Shown here in pieces: positions 42,450 to 51,038 of a DNA stretch of 64,000 bases. This DNA comes from Kineosphaera limosa NBRC 100340. GTDB taxonomy: Bacteria; Actinomycetota; Actinomycetes; Actinomycetales; Dermatophilaceae. Position 1 is the first letter of the stretch. Every line of letters starts with the position of its first letter. The translations under genes and the position numbers were made by a program. The notes under the pieces were generated by a model that saw only the letters and a program-made list of their open reading frames with translations, was not told the origin of the DNA and did not search any database. Location: the NCBI RefSeq assembly GCF_000298215.1, contig NZ_BAHD01000003.1, positions 62,001-126,000 of the forward strand. The letters run 5' to 3'.

Positions 42450-43496
42450 CTAAGCAGGAGCAGGAGCAGGAGCAGGAGCGGCGAGCCAGCGGTCGACGCC
42501 GCCCAACAGGTCGTCCTTGACGTGCTCGGGGGCGCGACTGCCGAGGATGGAAGAGCGCGCCAGGTGCGCCAGGTCGGCGTCGTCGAAGCCGTGGACGGTG
42601 CGCGCGGACTCGTACTGATCGGCGAGTCGGGAGCCGAACAGCAGCGGGTCGTCAGCGCCCAGGGCCACTTGGGCGCCGGCGTCGATGAGTCGGCGCAGGG
42701 GCACGTCGGCGGGCTCGGCGAACACCCCGAGCGCCACGTTGCTGCCCGGGCAGACCTCCAGCGTCACGCCGGCGTCGACGACCCGCGCCAGCACGTCGCG
42801 ATCCTCGACGCTGCGCACCCCGTGGCCGATGCGCTGCGGATGCAGCCACTCGAGCGTCTCCGCCACCGCGTCGGCGCCCAGCAGCTCCCCGCCGTGCGGC
42901 ACGGCGGCCAGCCCCGCGTTGGCGGCGATCCGGAACGCCGGCGCGAATTCCGTTGTGTCACCGCGCCGCTCGTCGTTACTCAGGCCGAACCCGACGACCT
43001 GTCCCGATCCCTCTCCGGCGTGCTGGGCGGCTAACCGGGCCAGCGTGCGCGCGTCCAGGGGATGCCGGGTGCGGCTGGCGGCGACGACGATCCCGACGCC
43101 GATGTCGTGCCGGTCGGCAGCGGCGCGCGCCTCGTCCAGCACGATCTCCAGCGCCGGCGTGATGCCGCCGACGAACGGCGCGTAGCTCGTGGGGTCGACC
43201 TGCAGCTCCAGCCAGCCGGACCCCTCCGCGGCATCGTCGGCGACGGCTTCGGCGACGATTCGGCGCATGTCCGCCTCGCCCCGCACACACGCCCGAGCGG
43301 CGTCGTAGAGGCGCTGGAAGCGGAACCAGCCGCGGGTGTCGGCCTCTGTGAGGTCCGGCGGCCAGCTCTGCGTCAGCGCTCGCGGCAGCCGCAATCCGTG
43401 CGAGGCGGCCATGTCGACGAGCGTCGGCAGCCGCATGGAGCCGGTGAAATGCAGGTGCAGGTGGGCCTTGGGCAACGTGTGCACCGGACGCGTCAT
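42450..43496 (-). CDS. add: Adenosine deaminase
   Basis: A 348-residue zinc enzyme of the ADA family that deaminates adenosine to inosine. Zinc ligands are in KAHLHLHF, the catalytic residues in PHGGELLG and RIGHGVRS, and the last ligand in GADDPLLF. The C-terminal end is a short AP repeat produced by a GGAGCA microsatellite at about 42454-42479. The start is GTG 43499 or ATG 43496. Some members of this group act on adenine or other aminopurines, so the exact substrate is not certain. Confidence 0.88.
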   Translation of the reverse strand: MTRPVHTLPKAHLHLHFTGSMRLPTLVDMAASHGLRLPRALTQSWPPDLTEADTRGWFRFQRLYDAARACVRGEADMRRIVAEAVADDAAEGSGWLELQVDPTSYAPFVGGITPALEIVLDEARAAADRHDIGVGIVVAASRTRHPLDARTLARLAAQHAGEGSGQVVGFGLSNDERRGDTTEFAPAFRIAANAGLAAVPHGGELLGADAVAETLEWLHPQRIGHGVRSVEDRDVLARVVDAGVTLEVCPGSNVALGVFAEPADVPLRRLIDAGAQVALGADDPLLFGSRLADQYESARTVHGFDDADLAHLARSSILGSRAPEHVKDDLLGGVDRWLAAPAPAPAPA

Positions 43497-43556
43497 CACC
43501 CCAGTGTCACACCTGGCCAGCGCGATTCCGCAGGCAGGACGCCTGTTGTCGACCCC

Positions 43557-44783
43557 TCAGCGCGCCTGGCCGAGCAAGTTCTGCAGCCGTCCGACGCCCT
43601 CGACGAGGTCTTCGTCGCCCAGGGCGTAGCTCAGGCGCAGGTAGCCGCTGGGGCCGAACGCCTCCCCGGGCACGACCGCCACCTCGGCCTCATCGAGGAT
43701 GAGTGTGGCCAACTCGGCCGAGGTCTGGGGAGTCTTGCCCGCGATCTCTTTGCCGAGCAGCCCCTTGACGGAGGGGTAGGCGTAGAACGCGCCCTGCGGG
43801 GTCGGGCACTCGACGCCTTCGATGGCGTTGAGCATCTCCACCATCGTCTTGCGGCGCCGGTCGAAGGCGACCTTCATCTCCTCGACGGCCTCCAAGGAGC
43901 CACTGAGCGCGGCGATCGCGGCGCGCTGCGAGACGTTGGCGACATTGCTCGTCGCGTGGCTCTGCAGGTTGGTCGCGGCCTTGATGACGTCGGTCGGGCC
44001 GATCATCCAGCCGACCCGCCAGCCGGTCATCGCGTACGTCTTGGCGACCCCGTTGAGCACGACGCAGGTGTCGGCCAGCTCGGGCACGACGACCGGCATC
44101 GAGACCGCCTCGACCCCGTCGTAGGTCAGGTGCTCGTAGATCTCGTCGGTGACGACCCAGATGCCGTGCTCGAGCGCCCAGCGTCCGATCGCCTCGACCT
44201 GCTCGCGCGGGTACACAGCCCCGGTCGGATTGGAGGGCGAGCAGAACAGCAGCACCTTGGTGTTGTCGGTGCGGGCCTCCTCCAGTTGCTCGACGGTCGC
44301 CAGGTAGCCCTGGTCCTCGTCGGCGAAGACCTCGACGGGGGTGCCGCCCGCGAGCTTGATCGCCTCGGGGTAGGTCGTCCAGTAGGGAGCGGGTAGCAGC
44401 ACCTCGTCGCCCGGGTCGAGCAGCGCCGCGAAGGTGTTGTAGACGGCTTGCTTGCCCCCGTTGGTCACCAGCACCTGCCCGGCCTGCACCTCGTACCCGC
44501 TGTCGCGGGCGGTCTTGGCGACGATCGCCTCCTTGAGGGCCGGCAGGCCACCAGCGGGGGAGTAGCGGTGGTTCGCCGGGTCCTGCGCGGCCTCGACCGC
44601 GGCCTGCACGATGTAGTCGGGTGTGGGAAAGTCGGGTTCGCCGGCCCCGAAACCGATGACCGGAGCTCCCTGCGCTTTGAGCGACTTGGCCTTGGCGTCG
44701 ACGGCCAGGGTGGCGGACTCGGCGATCGCGCCGAGGCGGCGCGAGACGCGGGAGCGGGCGGGGGCGTTCGTCGTGTCGGTCAC
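43557..44783 (-). CDS. Pyridoxal-phosphate aminotransferase (aspartate aminotransferase family)
   Basis: A 408-residue class I aminotransferase. The PLP lysine is Lys248 in [16 protein letters not shown], with Asp213 and Tyr216 in [19 protein letters not shown] and [10 protein letters not shown] are the other hallmarks of the AAT-I gamma (AspC/AspAT-prephenate) group. It most likely converts oxaloacetate and glutamate to aspartate. The position next to tRNA-Trp, secE and nusG is conserved in related genomes. Confidence 0.9.
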   Translation of the reverse strand: MTDTTNAPARSRVSRRLGAIAESATLAVDAKAKSLKAQGAPVIGFGAGEPDFPTPDYIVQAAVEAAQDPANHRYSPAGGLPALKEAIVAKTARDSGYEVQAGQVLVTNGGKQAVYNTFAALLDPGDEVLLPAPYWTTYPEAIKLAGGTPVEVFADEDQGYLATVEQLEEARTDNTKVLLFCSPSNPTGAVYPREQVEAIGRWALEHGIWVVTDEIYEHLTYDGVEAVSMPVVVPELADTCVVLNGVAKTYAMTGWRVGWMIGPTDVIKAATNLQSHATSNVANVSQRAAIAALSGSLEAVEEMKVAFDRRRKTMVEMLNAIEGVECPTPQGAFYAYPSVKGLLGKEIAGKTPQTSAELATLILDEAEVAVVPGEAFGPSGYLRLSYALGDEDLVEGVGRLQNLLGQAR

Positions 44784-44836
44784 GGGTCCATCGTTCCACG
44801 GGCGGGCGCGCAGCGCCGCACCTCCGGGAGGGTGAG

Positions 44837-44867
44837 TTGGCTTTGGCCGCTGGCCGTCACGTATGCT
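44837..44867 (+). promoter_or_regulatory. Promoter upstream of tRNA-Trp
   Basis: TTGGCT (44837-44842) and TATGCT (44862-44867) with a 19-base spacer point toward tRNA-Trp, which starts 113 bases later. Confidence 0.45.
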
Positions 44868-44980
44868 CTACCTCTGGGTGACTGACGAAGGTCGGCCGCC
44901 GCATGCGCTGTGATCGCGTCTCGGGCCACGAGGCAGATCGGCAGCGGCTGCGGTCCAGTCGATCGGTGCCCGTCATCCGT

Positions 44981-45053
44981 AGGGCAGTGGCTCAATTGGT
45001 AGAGCACCGGTCTCCAAAACCGGCGGTTGGGGGTTCGAGTCCCTCCTGCCCTG
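44981..45053 (+). tRNA. tRNA-Trp (CCA)
   Basis: Acceptor stem AGGGCAG/CTGCCCT, anticodon CCA at 45014-45016 and T-arm GGGTTCGAGTCCC all pair. The 3' CCA is not encoded. It precedes secE as in most actinobacteria. Confidence 0.95.
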
Positions 45054-45170
45054 CGTAGGCGCCGTGAGCGCAGCGTAGATCGAAGTGTCGAGACAAGGAG
45101 AGCCGTCCCGCGACAGTCCAGGAATCCCATCCTGAGGTCGCAGGGGTGCGCTCGGTAGGGAGAGGACGTC

Positions 45171-45440
45171 GTGAGCGACCAGAGGACGGCCGCCCCCGGG
45201 GCGCGCTCGGCTCGTGAGCCCGAGCCGCGTCAAGGCAACGTCATCACCCGTTTCTTCGCCTCCATCGGCCTGTTCCTCAGTCAGGTCATCGACGAGATCC
45301 GCAAAGTCGTGCGGCCCACGCGCGAAGAACTGCGCAGCTACACCATCGTCGTCATCGTCTTCGTGACCGTCGTCATGATGTTCGTCTTCGGGCTCGACAC
45401 GGTCTTCACCCGACTCGTCTTCTGGGTGTTCGCGGGCTAG
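45171..45440 (+). CDS. secE: Preprotein translocase subunit SecE
   Basis: An 89-residue subunit of the SecYEG channel. A charged N-terminal tail (1-22), an amphipathic helix and the conserved [13 protein letters not shown] lead into one transmembrane helix (about 56-80). The GTG start follows GGGAGAGGA. nusG follows in the same operon. Confidence 0.93.
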   Translation: MSDQRTAAPGARSAREPEPRQGNVITRFFASIGLFLSQVIDEIRKVVRPTREELRSYTIVVIVFVTVVMMFVFGLDTVFTRLVFWVFAG

Positions 45441-45516
45441 TGCCCGCGAGCCCCGTATCCGCGCGCCGACAGCCTTGAGCGCGCAGCCCGTTGCCAGAGA
45501 GGAAGTAGGTCACCGC

Positions 45517-46542
45517 GTGTCGCAGCAGGACAGCACGCTGCCCCAGCCGCAGGAGGGTTCCGAACCGGACCCGTTCGCGCAGGACGCCGAGCACGAGCCC
45601 AGCCCCACCGAGTTGGAGCAGGAGGCCCCCGAGGTCTCGCTCGCGCCGGGTGGATCCGAGGTCGACCCCGCGGAGTTGGCCGAAGCCGACGAGATCGTCG
45701 AGCTCGACTCCGACGACACGGACTCCGCTGACGACGAGTTCGACGACGACGGCTCCAACGACGACGAGACCGACGACACGGACCCCGACAACTCTGACGA
45801 CGACGACTCGGACGAGGACTCGGCCCCCTCGGTCTCCGATGCACCGGAGGCGGAGGCGGAGGCGGAGGTTGCGGCTGACGGCGACGCGGGCGAGGAGGCC
45901 GAGCCGGAGGTGGATCCGGTCGAGGAGCTGCGCCGCTCGCTGCGCTTCGCCGAGGGCGACTGGTACGTGGTGCACAGCTACGCGGGGTACGAGAACCGCG
46001 TGAAGCAGAACCTCGAGCAGCGCATCACCTCGCTGAACATGGAGGAGTACATCTTCCAGTCCGAGGTGCCCATGGAGCAGGTCACCGAGATCAAGAACGG
46101 CCAGCGCAAGATCGTGCGCCGCGTGCGCATGCCCGGGTACGTGCTGGTGCGGATGACGCTGACCGACGAGAGCTGGGGCGCCGTCCGGCACACCCCGGGC
46201 GTCATGGGTTTCGTCGGCAACGCGTACTCGCCGGTGCCGTTGAGCCAGGACGAGATCTTCTCGATGCTGGCCCCCCAGACCGAGACGGCGGCCGCGGAGG
46301 CCGGCGCCGCGGGCAGCTCCGGGGCAGGTAAGGTCGCGGCCACTGCGGGTTCTGCTGCGGCGGCCTTCGACGCGGAGTTCTCCGTCGGTGAGTCCGTCAC
46401 CGTCATGGAGGGCCCGTTCGAGACGATGCCCGCCACGATCTCCGAGGTGCTGCCCGAGAGTCAGAAGCTCAAGGTGCTCGTCTCGATCTTCGGCCGGGAG
46501 ACCCCGGTCGAGCTCGCGTTCAACCAGGTCGCCAAGATTTAA
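45517..46542 (+). CDS. nusG: Transcription termination/antitermination protein NusG with acidic extension
   Basis: A 341-residue NusG. The NGN domain begins at about 148 ([15 protein letters not shown]) and the KOW domain is at the end ([15 protein letters not shown]). Before NGN lies an unusually long acidic, probably disordered region; residues 60-104 are largely Asp, Glu and Ser. Another insertion rich in Ala and Gly (about 265-295) separates NGN and KOW. The GTG at 45517 follows GAGAGGAAG; an upstream in-frame codon adds 14 residues. NusG binds RNA polymerase and Rho or S10. Actinobacterial NusG often has an acidic N-terminus; this one is at the long end. Confidence 0.9.
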   Translation: MSQQDSTLPQPQEGSEPDPFAQDAEHEPSPTELEQEAPEVSLAPGGSEVDPAELAEADEIVELDSDDTDSADDEFDDDGSNDDETDDTDPDNSDDDDSDEDSAPSVSDAPEAEAEAEVAADGDAGEEAEPEVDPVEELRRSLRFAEGDWYVVHSYAGYENRVKQNLEQRITSLNMEEYIFQSEVPMEQVTEIKNGQRKIVRRVRMPGYVLVRMTLTDESWGAVRHTPGVMGFVGNAYSPVPLSQDEIFSMLAPQTETAAAEAGAAGSSGAGKVAATAGSAAAAFDAEFSVGESVTVMEGPFETMPATISEVLPESQKLKVLVSIFGRETPVELAFNQVAKI

Positions 46543-46545
46543 ACG

Positions 46546-46600
46546 CACGGGGGGCTGCGCCCCCCGTGGACCCCCGAAAAGCTCGGAGCGGCTTTGCCGC
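46546..46600 (+). repeat. Extragenic palindromic repeat, copy A
   Basis: A hairpin CACGGGGGG-CTGCG-CCCCCCGTG (46546-46568) is followed by ACCCCCGAAAAGC and a small stem GCGGC-TTT-GCCGC (46588-46600). The same composite unit occurs in the opposite orientation at 47176-47228. It begins 4 bases after the nusG stop and can also serve as terminator. Confidence 0.8.
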
Positions 46601-46611
46601 GCCGGTTCATT

Positions 46612-46646
46612 TCCGAGAAACAGGCTCCTTCGTCGCGTTTCTCGGA
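46612..46646 (+). other. Hairpin in the rplK leader
   Basis: TCCGAGAAAC and GTTTCTCGGA pair perfectly over 10 bp around a 15-base loop, 52 bases before rplK. It is less GC-rich than the surroundings. It may be part of an L11-L1 mRNA leader, where L1 represses translation in other bacteria, but the known L1-site consensus was not recognised. Confidence 0.5.
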
Positions 46647-46698
46647 TGCAACCGGGTCATCGCCCATGGCGTCGGCCCACCACTGAGAGAGAGAGCAC

Positions 46699-47130
46699 AT
46701 GCCTCCCAAGAAGAAGGTCTCCGGCTACATCAAGCTCCAGATCCAGGCCGGCGCGGCCACCCCCGCGCCGCCGGTGGGTCCGGCGCTGGGTCAGCACGGC
46801 GTCAACATCATGGAGTTCGTCAAGGCGTACAACGCCGCGACGGAGTCCCAGCGCGGCAACGTCATCCCCGTCGAGATCACCGTGTACGAGGACCGCTCGT
46901 TCACGTTCGTGACCAAGACCCCGCCGGCAGCCGAGCTCATCAAGAAGGCCGCGGGCATTGCCAAGGGCTCCGGCGAGCCGCACAAGACCAAGGTCGCCAA
47001 GCTCACCAACGAGCAGGTCCGCGAGATCGCCCAGCAGAAGCTGGAAGACCTCAACGCCCACGACATCGACCAGGCCGCCAAGATCATCGCCGGCACCGCC
47101 CGCTCCATGGGCGTAACCGTCGAAGGCTGA
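46699..47130 (+). CDS. rplK: 50S ribosomal protein L11
   Basis: A 143-residue L11, full length. [27 protein letters not shown] is split here as [13 protein letters not shown] and [20 protein letters not shown], the conserved N-terminus; the C-terminal rRNA-binding domain ends with [15 protein letters not shown]. It forms the GTPase-associated centre with 23S rRNA. GAGAGAGAG precedes the ATG. It is flanked by two copies of an inverted extragenic repeat. Confidence 0.96.
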   Translation: MPPKKKVSGYIKLQIQAGAATPAPPVGPALGQHGVNIMEFVKAYNAATESQRGNVIPVEITVYEDRSFTFVTKTPPAAELIKKAAGIAKGSGEPHKTKVAKLTNEQVREIAQQKLEDLNAHDIDQAAKIIAGTARSMGVTVEG

Positions 47131-47134
47131 CACC

Positions 47135-47228
47135 CACGGGGGGCGCAGCCCCCCGTGCACCCCCCAAGAAGATGAGCGGCAAAGCCGCACCGCGCTTTTC
47201 GGGGGCACACGGGGGCAGAGCCCCCGTG
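47135..47228 (-). repeat. Extragenic palindromic repeat, copies B and C
   Basis: Hairpin [24 protein letters not shown], is at 47135-47157. Then come a small stem GCGGC-AAA-GCCGC (47176-47188), GCTTTTCGGGGG, and hairpin C, CACGGGGG-CAGAG-CCCCCGTG (47208-47228). Read on the minus strand, 47228 to 47176 reproduces the order of copy A (hairpin, CCCCCGAAAAGC, GCGGCTTTGCCGC). The unit thus flanks rplK as an inverted pair, with one extra hairpin. Confidence 0.8.
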
Positions 47229-47316
47229 CGCGTGGGAGGGTCAAGCGCTGACCCGTACCACGACTCCACACAACAGTGGGCGATCATCCGCCCGCGCAGA
47301 TCCACTAGGAGAGAAC

Positions 47317-48027
47317 ATGAAGCGCAGCAAGGCCTACCGGGCCGCTGAAGAGAAGATCGGCCACGACGAGGCCTACTCCCCGCTCGAGGCCGTGCGCCTG
47401 GCGAAGGAGACCTCCACCACGAAGTACGACTCGACGGTTGAGGTCGCGATGCGCCTCGGCGTCGACCCTCGTAAGGCCGACCAGATGGTGCGTGGCACCG
47501 TCAACCTGCCGCACGGCACCGGCAAGACCGCCCGGGTGCTGGTCTTCGCGACCGGCGCCAACGCCGAGGCCGCGGAGGCCGCCGGCGCCGACTACGTCGG
47601 TTCCGACGACCTGCTCGCCAAGGTGCAGGGCGGCTGGCTGGACTTCGACGCGGTCGTCGCCACCCCTGACCTCATGGGCAAGGTCGGCCGCCTCGGTAAG
47701 GTGCTGGGCCCGCGCGGCCTGATGCCGAACCCGAAGACCGGCACGGTGACGATGGACGTGGCCAAGGCCGTCTCCGACATCAAGGGCGGCAAGATCGAGT
47801 TCCGCGTCGACAAGCACTCCAACCTGCACTTCATCATCGGCAAGACGTCGTTCGACGACAAGGCGCTGGTGGAGAACTACGGCGCGGCGCTGGAGGAGAT
47901 CCTGCGGCTCAAGCCGTCGGCGTCCAAGGGCCGGTACATCTCGAAGGCCACGATGACCACGACGATGGGCCCCGGCATCCCGCTGGACTACACCCGCACC
48001 CGCAACCTGCTGGAGGACGAGGCCTGA
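47317..48027 (+). CDS. rplA: 50S ribosomal protein L1
   Basis: A 236-residue L1, full length. It begins [14 protein letters not shown]; domain II carries [19 protein letters not shown] (conserved) and the C-terminal part [10 protein letters not shown]1 binds the L1 stalk of 23S rRNA and in many bacteria represses its own L11-L1 mRNA. AGGAGA precedes the ATG. A strong terminator follows. Confidence 0.96.
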   Translation: MKRSKAYRAAEEKIGHDEAYSPLEAVRLAKETSTTKYDSTVEVAMRLGVDPRKADQMVRGTVNLPHGTGKTARVLVFATGANAEAAEAAGADYVGSDDLLAKVQGGWLDFDAVVATPDLMGKVGRLGKVLGPRGLMPNPKTGTVTMDVAKAVSDIKGGKIEFRVDKHSNLHFIIGKTSFDDKALVENYGAALEEILRLKPSASKGRYISKATMTTTMGPGIPLDYTRTRNLLEDEA

Positions 48028-48047
48028 GGCCTGTCCGCCTGACGCAC

Positions 48048-48083
48048 GAGAGCGCCCGTCACCCCTGGGGGGCGGGCGCTCTC
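48048..48083 (+). terminator. Terminator of the secE/nusG/rplK/rplA block
   Basis: GAGAGCGCCCG pairs perfectly with CGGGCGCTCTC around a 14-base loop, 20 bases after the rplA stop. Confidence 0.75.
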
Positions 48084-48337
48084 CTCGGTCGGGGCGTGCG
48101 GATTTGGCCGCAAGGCGGGGGATCCCGTACCTTTAGGGACGACCCATGACCGCCGGTTGTCGCCGGGCGCCCCGCGCCTGATCGACCGAAGAGCCCGTGA
48201 GGGGCTGTCCAGCGCAGGCCACGAATGTGAACGCTTCCGCGGGCTGATGCCCGCGTGATGTCCAAGCTCCCGTGCCCTGCGCCGGGAGCTTTTCTCATGC
48301 GCCAGGGTGCCGGCACCGTTCGTCACAAGGAGGCCCC
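48084..48337 (+). promoter_or_regulatory. rplJ (L10) leader with terminator-like hairpin
   Basis: The 310 bases between rplA and rplJ contain no gene. After the rplA terminator, a TAGGGA -10 candidate lies near 48135. Several stems follow: AGCCC/GGGCT around 48193, CGCGGGC/GCCCGCG at 48238-48255, and AAGCTCCCG/CGGGAGCTT at 48264-48291 followed by TTTCTC. The last looks like an intrinsic terminator or attenuator upstream of rplJ. L10-L12 autoregulation through such a leader is known in many bacteria. Confidence 0.65.
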
Positions 48338-48907
48338 ATGGCAACGCCCGCTAAGCAGGCAGCCATCGCCGAGCTCACGGACAAGTTCCGCGAGTCCGGT
48401 GCGGCCGTTCTCACCGAGTACCGCGGCCTGACCGTCACGCAGCTCTCGCAGCTGCGCACGTCGCTGCGCGCCCACGGCTCGTACTCGGTCGTGAAGAACA
48501 CGCTTACGGAGATCGCTGCCAAGGACGCCGGGGTTACGGCGTTCGACGGTCAGCTCTCCGGCCCTTCGGCCATCGCCTTCATCACCGGTGACCCGGTGGA
48601 GGCGGCCAAGAGCCTGCGTGACTTCGCGAAGGCCAACCCCCTGCTCGTCATCAAGGCCGGCGTTCTCGACGGCAAGGCGATGACGGCGGAGGAGATCACC
48701 AAGCTCGCGGACCTCGAGTCCCGCGAGGTTCTGCTGGCCAAGCTCGCCGGCGCCATGAAGGCGAAGACGAGCCAGGCTGCCGCGCTGTTCCAGGCGCCGT
48801 TGAGCAAGACGGTTCGCACCGTCGAGGCTCTGCGCGCCAAGGTCGCCGAGGGCGCTCCGGCGCCGGCCGCGGCCACCGACGTCGCCGCGGGTGGCGACGA
48901 AGGCTGA
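48338..48907 (+). CDS. rplJ: 50S ribosomal protein L10
   Basis: A 189-residue L10. [16 protein letters not shown] and [13 protein letters not shown] are the conserved RNA-binding part; the C-terminal helix binds L12 dimers. The tail is Ala-rich. AAGGAGG lies ideally before ATG 48338; an upstream in-frame start is within the leader and is rejected. rplL follows after 71 bases. Confidence 0.96.
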   Translation: MATPAKQAAIAELTDKFRESGAAVLTEYRGLTVTQLSQLRTSLRAHGSYSVVKNTLTEIAAKDAGVTAFDGQLSGPSAIAFITGDPVEAAKSLRDFAKANPLLVIKAGVLDGKAMTAEEITKLADLESREVLLAKLAGAMKAKTSQAAALFQAPLSKTVRTVEALRAKVAEGAPAPAAATDVAAGGDEG

Positions 48908-48978
48908 CGCGCTTGAAGCGCGCAGTCTGATCCGTTCACGATCTGCCACTCACGGCATAGCTAGGAAGGAAGCCAATC

Positions 48979-49368
48979 ATGGCCAAGCTGAGCAATGACG
49001 AGCTGCTTGACGTTTTCTCGGAGATGACGCTCATCGAGCTGTCCGAGTTCGTCAAGGCGTTCGAGGAGAAGTTCGACGTCACCGCCGCCGCCCCCGTCGC
49101 GGTCGCCGCCGCTGGTGGCGCCGCTGGTGGCGACGCCGCTCCGGCCGAGGAGGAGAAGACGGAGTTCGACGTCATCCTCGAGGCTGCTGGCGACAAGAAG
49201 ATCCAGGTCATCAAGGAGGTGCGCGCCCTCACGAGCCTCGGCCTGAAGGAGGCCAAGGACCTCGTCGACGGCGCCCCCAAGGCCGTCCTGGAGAACGCCA
49301 ACAAGGACGACGCGGAGAAGGCCAAGGCTGCCCTCGAGGGCGCCGGCGCCACCGTCACCCTCAAGTGA
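48979..49368 (+). CDS. rplL: 50S ribosomal protein L7/L12
   Basis: A 129-residue stalk protein: N-terminal dimerisation helices (1-33), an Ala/Gly hinge (about 35-55) and the C-terminal factor-binding domain ([21 protein letters not shown], interrupted here as [10 protein letters not shown] and [10 protein letters not shown]). It recruits elongation-factor GTPases. GGAAGGAAG precedes the ATG. A canonical terminator follows. Confidence 0.97.
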   Translation: MAKLSNDELLDVFSEMTLIELSEFVKAFEEKFDVTAAAPVAVAAAGGAAGGDAAPAEEEKTEFDVILEAAGDKKIQVIKEVRALTSLGLKEAKDLVDGAPKAVLENANKDDAEKAKAALEGAGATVTLK

Positions 49369-49423
49369 CGTCGCGCTGCGGGTCTGGGCACGCGCTCTGA
49401 CCTGCAGCGCCCCGCCGAGTGAC

Positions 49424-49473
49424 AAGTGCGGCGAGCTGAACGGAAATCCCTGTTCAGCTCGCCGCACTTTTTT
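49424..49473 (+). terminator. Intrinsic terminator of rplJL
   Basis: AAGTGCGGCGAGCTGAAC pairs perfectly with GTTCAGCTCGCCGCACTT (18 bp) and ends in TTTTTT. It is the only terminator in the window with a clear U-tract. It also lies just after the ctlX stop on the other strand. Confidence 0.95.
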
Positions 49474-49486
49474 GTTGCGGACCTCC

Positions 49487-50518
49487 CTAGAGCTGCGGCT
49501 GCAGGTGGATGCCCGCCAGCATGCAGCGGGCCGAGCCGCCGGCGTGCTCGATCGTCGGGATGGCGACAGGCAGCAGGGGAGTGGCGGCCTCGATGGTCGC
49601 CCGCTGCGCGGGGCTCAGCGAGGCGACCCCGCGGGCGCTCATGACGAGCACATTGCCGGTCGGGGTCGACAGCTCGAAGGCGTTGCCGGCGAACTCGGCG
49701 ATCTGCGCGCGGCTCAGCGGCACGACCTGGCGGCCCGTCGCCTCCAGTTCGGCGCGCACCCGTCGGCGATCCGTTGGCTCGGGCATCGCGTCCAGGCCCA
49801 CGAGGGCGGTGCTGGTGCCGACCGACATGAGGACGTTGCTGTGGTAGATCGGCACGCCCGAGTCGTCGAAGGCGTCGAAGACGACCGGCTCGTAGTCGAA
49901 GTCCGCGCAAAACCGGTGCAGCAGCGGCTCGCTCATGCGCCGGGAGCGGCACGCGTAGGCCCGGCGCGCGTGGTGGTCGAGCACCATCGAGCCGGTGCCC
50001 TCGAGAAACAGCCCGTCATGCTCGTAGCGCGAATAGTCGAAGTGCCGCGTCACGCGGTAGTGGCGAGCGAGTTCGTCGAGGATGTCCTGGCGTCGCTCGT
50101 TCCGGCGGTTGGGGCAGTGCATCGGGTAGATGGCGACCGACCCGGAGGCTTCGGTCGAGAACCAGTTGTTGGGAAAGACGGAATCGGGCGTGGCCGTGCC
50201 GGTGTCGTCGAAGAGGTGCACCGTGACGCCCGCTGTGCGCAGGGTGTCGGCCATCGCGGTCACCTCGTCAAAGGCGGCGCGGGCGACCTGGGCGGGGGTG
50301 CCGGCAGGGACGCTCTGGTAGGCGTTGTCGGCGCGCGTCGCCGGATTGGGTGCGAAGTGGTGCGGGCGCACCATGACCACTGCGTTCGGTGCGTGGTGCC
50401 GGCACGGTGCGGCGGTGTCGGCGCATCGGCCGACCGTCATCTCGAGCAGCATCGGTTGCCCCAATCGTTCGTCGTTGCCTCGATGATCGGCCACGACGAC
50501 GGCTGGCACCATGCCCAT
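49487..50518 (-). CDS. ctlX: CtlX-like citrulline/arginine hydrolase (amidinotransferase fold)
   Basis: A guanidino-group-modifying enzyme of the pentein fold, up to 343 residues. Catalytic landmarks are SVFPNNWFST, EGTGSMVLDH, the histidine in IYHSNVLMSV and the cysteine near the C-terminus in GSARCMLAG. CtlX-type proteins hydrolyse citrulline or related ureido/guanidino compounds. The N-terminus before VVMVRPHHF is longer than in relatives (about 46 residues), so the true start may be ATG 50452 or 50437 instead of 50518. It is divergent from an Lrp-family gene, a likely local regulator of amino-acid degradation. Confidence 0.8.
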   Translation of the reverse strand: MGMVPAVVVADHRGNDERLGQPMLLEMTVGRCADTAAPCRHHAPNAVVMVRPHHFAPNPATRADNAYQSVPAGTPAQVARAAFDEVTAMADTLRTAGVTVHLFDDTGTATPDSVFPNNWFSTEASGSVAIYPMHCPNRRNERRQDILDELARHYRVTRHFDYSRYEHDGLFLEGTGSMVLDHHARRAYACRSRRMSEPLLHRFCADFDYEPVVFDAFDDSGVPIYHSNVLMSVGTSTALVGLDAMPEPTDRRRVRAELEATGRQVVPLSRAQIAEFAGNAFELSTPTGNVLVMSARGVASLSPAQRATIEAATPLLPVAIPTIEHAGGSARCMLAGIHLQPQL

Positions 50519-50566
50519 ATGTCACATGAAATGCCCAGAGACTGAGCAGAGTGATCGGCAGTGAGT

Positions 50567-50572
50567 TACATT
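50567..50572 (+). promoter_or_regulatory. -10 hexamer of a probably leaderless lrp-type mRNA
   Basis: TACATT ends 7 bases before ATG 50580 without a Shine-Dalgarno sequence. The 61-base gap to ctlX also holds ATGTCACAT around 50519, a small palindrome that could bind the Lrp protein. Confidence 0.5.
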
Positions 50573-50579
50573 ATGCGCA

Positions 50580-51005
50580 ATGCGAGCCTTGGATGATATC
50601 GACCGGCGCCTCATCTTCGAACTGCGCAACGACTCACGTGTCACCGTCAAGGCGCTCGCGGAGACGCTGCACGTGTCGCGCGGCACGGCGCAGGCGCGCC
50701 TCGACCGGCTGCTGCGCGACGGGGTGATCCGTCGTTTCACCATCGAAGTCGGCCCGGGCGCCGAAGAGGACGTCGTGCGAGCGGTGACCACCATCCAGGT
50801 CACGGGCTCGACGGCCGGCCGAGTTGCCCGCCACCTGCGCGGCATGGCGACCGTGCGGGAGGTGCACACCACCAATGGCACCTGGGACCTCGTCGCCGAA
50901 CTCACAGCCCCCAACCTGGTCGTGCTCGATGCCACGCTCAACGAGATCCGCTCGCTGGCGGGCGTCGCCAACACCGAGACCTCGATCCTGCTGCGGTCGC
51001 TGTGA
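50580..51005 (+). CDS. Lrp/AsnC family transcriptional regulator
   Basis: A 141-residue regulator with an N-terminal winged helix (LDDIDRRLIFELRNDSR, then TLHVSRGTAQARLDRLL) and a C-terminal RAM ligand-binding domain (from about residue 70). Such proteins sense amino acids as octamers. Being divergent from ctlX suggests it controls that gene in response to arginine or citrulline; this is inferred from position only. Confidence 0.92.
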   Translation: MRALDDIDRRLIFELRNDSRVTVKALAETLHVSRGTAQARLDRLLRDGVIRRFTIEVGPGAEEDVVRAVTTIQVTGSTAGRVARHLRGMATVREVHTTNGTWDLVAELTAPNLVVLDATLNEIRSLAGVANTETSILLRSL

Positions 51006-51038
51006 GCTGTGCTGCGCCGCGGTGCGCGGCGTGGACCA

